From NCBI GenBank assembly GCA_934454435.1, contig CAKSGA010000094.1:1-8980 (forward strand): a DNA stretch of 8,980 bases. Direction: 5' to 3'. Positions 6,789-8,980 of the stretch are shown piece after piece. The translations under genes and the position numbers were made by a program. Position 1 is the stretch's first letter. Each line of letters starts with the position of its first letter. The notes under the pieces were generated by a model. That model saw only the letters and a list, made by a program, of their open reading frames with translations. It searched no databases and was not told the DNA's origin. The stretch comes from an uncultured Oscillospiraceae bacterium. GTDB lineage: Bacteria; Bacillota; Clostridia; Oscillospirales; Ruminococcaceae.

Positions 6789-8189
6789 ATGAGCATACAA
6801 TACACAGGGCTGAACGAGATAAATGGTCCGCTGATAGCACTGGAGGGCGTGGAGGGCGTAGCCTTTGACGAAATCGCCACCATTCACCTTGACGATGGAA
6901 CGGAACGCACAGGGCGTGTCGTTCAGATGGACGGCGACCGGGTGATACTCCAGGTGTTTGAGGGCACAAAGGGCATCTCCCTAAAAAATACACGCACCGT
7001 TTTTTCCGGCAGGCCGCTTGAGATCCCGCTTGCAGAAGAAATGCTCGGACGAGTATTCAGCGGCGCCGGCAAGCCGGTCGATGGACTTGGACCGGTGTTC
7101 CCGGAGAAATACGCAGACGTCAGCGGGCAGGCGCTTAACCCCGTTGCCCGGGAATATCCCCGCAACTATATCCACACCGGTATATCCTCGATAGACGCCC
7201 TAATGACACTTATCCGTGGGCAGAAACTGCCTATCTTCTCCGGCTCGGGACTTTCTCACAACAAGCTCGCCGTGCAGATAGTCCGCCAGGCGAGGATAGC
7301 CGATGACGCAGGGGCAGGCTTCGCAGTGGTATTCGCTGCAATGGGCGTACAGAACGATGTTGCCGGCTACTTCCGCAGGAGCTTTGAGGAAAGCGGAGCT
7401 TCGGAGCGTGTGGTAATGTTCCTGAACCTCTCCGGCGATCCGATGATAGAGCGTCTGCTGACCCCGCTGTGCGCCCTTACCACCGCCGAGTACCTGGCAT
7501 ACGAAAAGAACATGCACGTGCTGGTCATCATGACCGATATGACCGCCTACGCCGAGGCTCTGCGTGAGTTCTCCTCTTCTAAGGGTGAAATTCCCGGCAG
7601 AAAGGGCTATCCGGGCTACCTGTACTCCAACCTTGCTTCGCTATATGAACGTGCGGGAGTTATAAAGGGAAGCACCGGTTCCGTCACCCAGATACCGATA
7701 CTGACCATGCCGAATGACGACATCACGCACCCCGTCCCCGACCTCACGGCGTACATCACCGAGGGTCAGATAGTGTTCGACCGGGAGCTGGAGCAAAAGG
7801 GCATTTACCCGGCGCTTTCCGTGCTGCTGTCGCTTTCACGTCTGATGAAGGACGGCATAGGCGAGGGCTGCACCCGCTCTGACCATTCTGCGGTGGCGAA
7901 CCAGCTTTTCGCAGCCTATGCAAAGGTACAGGACGCCCGCTCGCTGGCTTCGGTCATCGGCGAGGACGAGCTCTCCGCCTCCGACCGTGCATATATGCGC
8001 TTTGGCAGGCTGTTTGAGCAGCACTTTCTGAACCAGGGCTTTGATGAGAACCGCACCATGGACCAGACCCTCGACCTGGGCTGGGACCTGCTGTGCACAC
8101 TTCCCCGCACCGAGCTCGACCGTATCGATGACAAGCTGCTGGACAGCAGCTACTCGCCGGAGCGTGCGGCAAGGTTCAGCGCTGAATGA
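6789..8189 (+). CDS. ntpB: V-type ATP synthase subunit B (regulatory nucleotide-binding)
   Basis: The 466-residue subunit alternates with A in the head. [20 protein letters not shown] at the N-terminus is the B-type beta-barrel start. The P-loop is degenerate, SGSGLSHN at 151-158, as expected for a non-catalytic B subunit. [20 protein letters not shown] lies at 249-268, followed by [19 protein letters not shown]351 in [13 protein letters not shown] corresponds to the arginine finger (E. hirae R350) that reaches the catalytic site in A. Length and motif spacing nearly equal E. hirae NtpB. An ATG at 6756 would add an 11-residue lysine-rich extension but lacks a good ribosome site. Confidence 0.97.
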   Translation: MSIQYTGLNEINGPLIALEGVEGVAFDEIATIHLDDGTERTGRVVQMDGDRVILQVFEGTKGISLKNTRTVFSGRPLEIPLAEEMLGRVFSGAGKPVDGLGPVFPEKYADVSGQALNPVAREYPRNYIHTGISSIDALMTLIRGQKLPIFSGSGLSHNKLAVQIVRQARIADDAGAGFAVVFAAMGVQNDVAGYFRRSFEESGASERVVMFLNLSGDPMIERLLTPLCALTTAEYLAYEKNMHVLVIMTDMTAYAEALREFSSSKGEIPGRKGYPGYLYSNLASLYERAGVIKGSTGSVTQIPILTMPNDDITHPVPDLTAYITEGQIVFDRELEQKGIYPALSVLLSLSRLMKDGIGEGCTRSDHSAVANQLFAAYAKVQDARSLASVIGEDELSASDRAYMRFGRLFEQHFLNQGFDENRTMDQTLDLGWDLLCTLPRTELDRIDDKLLDSSYSPERAARFSAE

Positions 8190-8202
8190 CACATGACCGG
8201 CG

Positions 8203-8210
8203 AAAGGAGG
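8203..8210 (+). promoter_or_regulatory. Strong ribosome binding site for subunit D, GTG start
   Basis: AAAGGAGG, close to the full anti-Shine-Dalgarno complement, lies 7 nt before GTG at 8218. It is the strongest ribosome site in the operon and supports the GTG start. Confidence 0.8.
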
Positions 8211-8217
8211 GCTCAAC

Positions 8218-8844
8218 GTGGCTGAACAGATATTCCCCACCAAGGGAAACCTCATACGCATGAAGAGGTCGCTGCGGCAGGCTCAGCTTGGCTACGACCT
8301 GATGGACAGGAAGCGCAGTATTCTGATACGTGAGATGGTCAGTCTGACCGACCGTGCCCGGGAGCTCCGCAGCAGCATTGACGACACCTACACTGCCGCC
8401 TACCGTGCGCTCCAGCGGGCGAACATCTCCATGGGCGTCGTGAGCGACATTGCAAAGACTATCCCGGTGGACGACTCGCTGAAGCTCACCACCCGCAGCG
8501 TTATGGGCGTGGAGCTGCCGGAGCTGACCGCAGAGAAATCCGGGTCCGGCCTTACGGATATCCCATACAGCATGCTCCAGACGAACTCCAGTTTTGACAG
8601 CGCATTTATCTGCTTCAACAAAGCAAAGGAGATAACGGTGCTGCTCGCTGAAACGGAGAACAGCATATACCGCCTGGCGGTGTCGATAAAGCGCACACAG
8701 AAGCGTGCAAACGCCCTGCACAACATAATGATACCGAGATACCGTGAGCTTGTGAGAAGTATCTCGAACTCCCTTGAGGAAAAGGAACGTGAGGAGTTCT
8801 CACGGCAAAAGGTTATCAAGCACGCAAAGATGAAGAAAGCATAA
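8218..8844 (+). CDS. ntpD: V-type ATP synthase subunit D (central rotor axle)
   Basis: This 208-residue protein matches the D subunit (about 200-225 residues) in its arrangement. An N-terminal helix (about 8-60) begins with PTKGNLIRMKRSLRQAQLGY, the counterpart of the usual NPTRMELLRLK start. A central, less regular region spans about 65-130 with PELTAEKSG. A long C-terminal helix (about 135-205) carries RTQKRANALHNIMIPRY, the signature that ends most D proteins. The two long helices form the left-handed coiled coil that turns inside A3B3. The GTG start follows AAAGGAGG. It is the last gene of the operon, and the two remaining neighbours of the E. hirae operon, ntpH and ntpJ, are not present. 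Confidence 0.95.
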   Translation: MAEQIFPTKGNLIRMKRSLRQAQLGYDLMDRKRSILIREMVSLTDRARELRSSIDDTYTAAYRALQRANISMGVVSDIAKTIPVDDSLKLTTRSVMGVELPELTAEKSGSGLTDIPYSMLQTNSSFDSAFICFNKAKEITVLLAETENSIYRLAVSIKRTQKRANALHNIMIPRYRELVRSISNSLEEKEREEFSRQKVIKHAKMKKA

Positions 8845-8872
8845 AAAAACAGCCGCACCATAAAAGTGCGGC
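8845..8872 (-). terminator. Intrinsic terminator acting leftward
   Basis: GCCGCAC (8852-8858) pairs with GTGCGGC (8866-8872) across a 7-nt loop. The A-run beside the stop codon of D (8843-8849) becomes the U-run when read on the - strand, so the signal suits a gene coming from the right. On the + strand no T-run follows the stem, so it would be a poor terminator for the operon. It implies a convergent neighbour beyond the window. Confidence 0.7.
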
Positions 8873-8874
8873 AG

Positions 8875-8896
8875 TCAGCTTGTCGAAAAAGTCAAT
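8875..8896 (-). repeat. Right copy of the terminator-associated motif, inverted
   Basis: Read on the - strand this 22-nt stretch matches 67-89 with one T fewer in the T-run, and it lies 2 nt before the leftward terminator stem. The two copies face each other across the whole operon. See the entry at 67-89. Confidence 0.7.
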
Positions 8897-8980
8897 ACGG
8901 CAGAAAATTTGAAAGAAACTGTGGGGGAAAACTCTAGAGCGATACCCAAAGCGCACACTAATCGACTTTCCCAATAAATC
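8897..8980. other. Right flank with no recognisable gene
   Basis: This AT-rich stretch ends the window. It has no start codon with a ribosome site and no tRNA-like fold. Two - strand frames stay open to the window edge, so the 3' end of a leftward gene is possible but not supported by recognisable protein sequence. Confidence 0.4.

Noticed and set aside
6182..6883. 233-residue open frame on the - strand
   Set aside because: It lies antisense to the strongly conserved A and B genes, has no recognisable protein features or ribosome site, and is expected by chance in GC-rich coding DNA.
67..8896. The operon as a transposon bounded by terminal inverted repeats
   Set aside because: No transposase, integrase or target-site duplication is visible, both motif copies are tied to terminators, and the cargo is a housekeeping complex with uniform base composition.
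8816..8980. Open - strand frames at the right edge (one to a TGA at 8816-8818, one to a TGA at 8875-8877) as the end of a leftward gene
   Set aside because: No protein family is recognisable. One frame runs through the terminator hairpin into antisense of D. The shared motif differs by one T between its two copies, which would shift the frame, so the motif is conserved as DNA or RNA and not as protein.
1..8980. CRISPR arrays, tRNA, rRNA, riboswitches, insertion sequences
   Set aside because: I read the intergenic regions for direct repeats, cloverleaf arms and conserved leader folds and saw none.

Overview
The window carries one complete nine-gene operon for a V/A-type rotary ATPase (V-type ATP synthase). 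It lies entirely on the + strand from about 299 to 8844, with AT-rich flanks. Moderately GC-rich genes, very frequent ATA isoleucine codons, purine-rich Shine-Dalgarno sites, TTG and GTG starts and the Enterococcus-like subunit set all suggest an anaerobic gut Bacillota, most likely a Ruminococcus-like member of the Oscillospiraceae. That genus call is inference from style, not from a database match.

Layout. Positions 1-120 hold three hairpins; the last is a rho-independent terminator for an unseen upstream + strand gene. Positions 121-298 are an AT-rich leader with a good sigma-A-type promoter (TTGAAA-16-TATAAA) and a GAGGTGG ribosome site. The genes follow in the order G/H-like peripheral stalk, C (d), I (a), K (c ring), F, E, A, B, D. 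All gaps are under about 50 nt, and two are single-nucleotide gaps implying translational coupling. Positions 8845-8980 hold a terminator pointing leftward, so the next gene beyond the window is probably convergent, plus a short stretch with no recognisable gene.

How the genes work together. A and B form the catalytic A3B3 head. D and F form the central rotor axle. C joins the axle to the K ring. E and the G/H-like protein are the peripheral stalks. I is the membrane stator carrying the two arginines that face the ring. The key residues are intact (A: K237, E260; B: R351; I: R565, R622; K: E132), so the machine looks functional. Whether it mainly hydrolyses or makes ATP cannot be read from sequence. 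The K subunit lacks the glutamine that binds Na+ in Enterococcus hirae NtpK, which leans towards proton coupling.

Most worth a second look. A 22/23-nt motif occurs at both ends of the window in opposite orientation, each copy directly upstream of an intrinsic terminator pointing into the operon. Subunit K joins an atypical two-helix N-terminal module, ending in a signal-peptidase-like AFA site, to a single canonical c-type hairpin. Gene order differs from the E. hirae ntp operon. I saw no evidence of a wholly new system: the protein-coding content is a known machine in a lineage-specific version.
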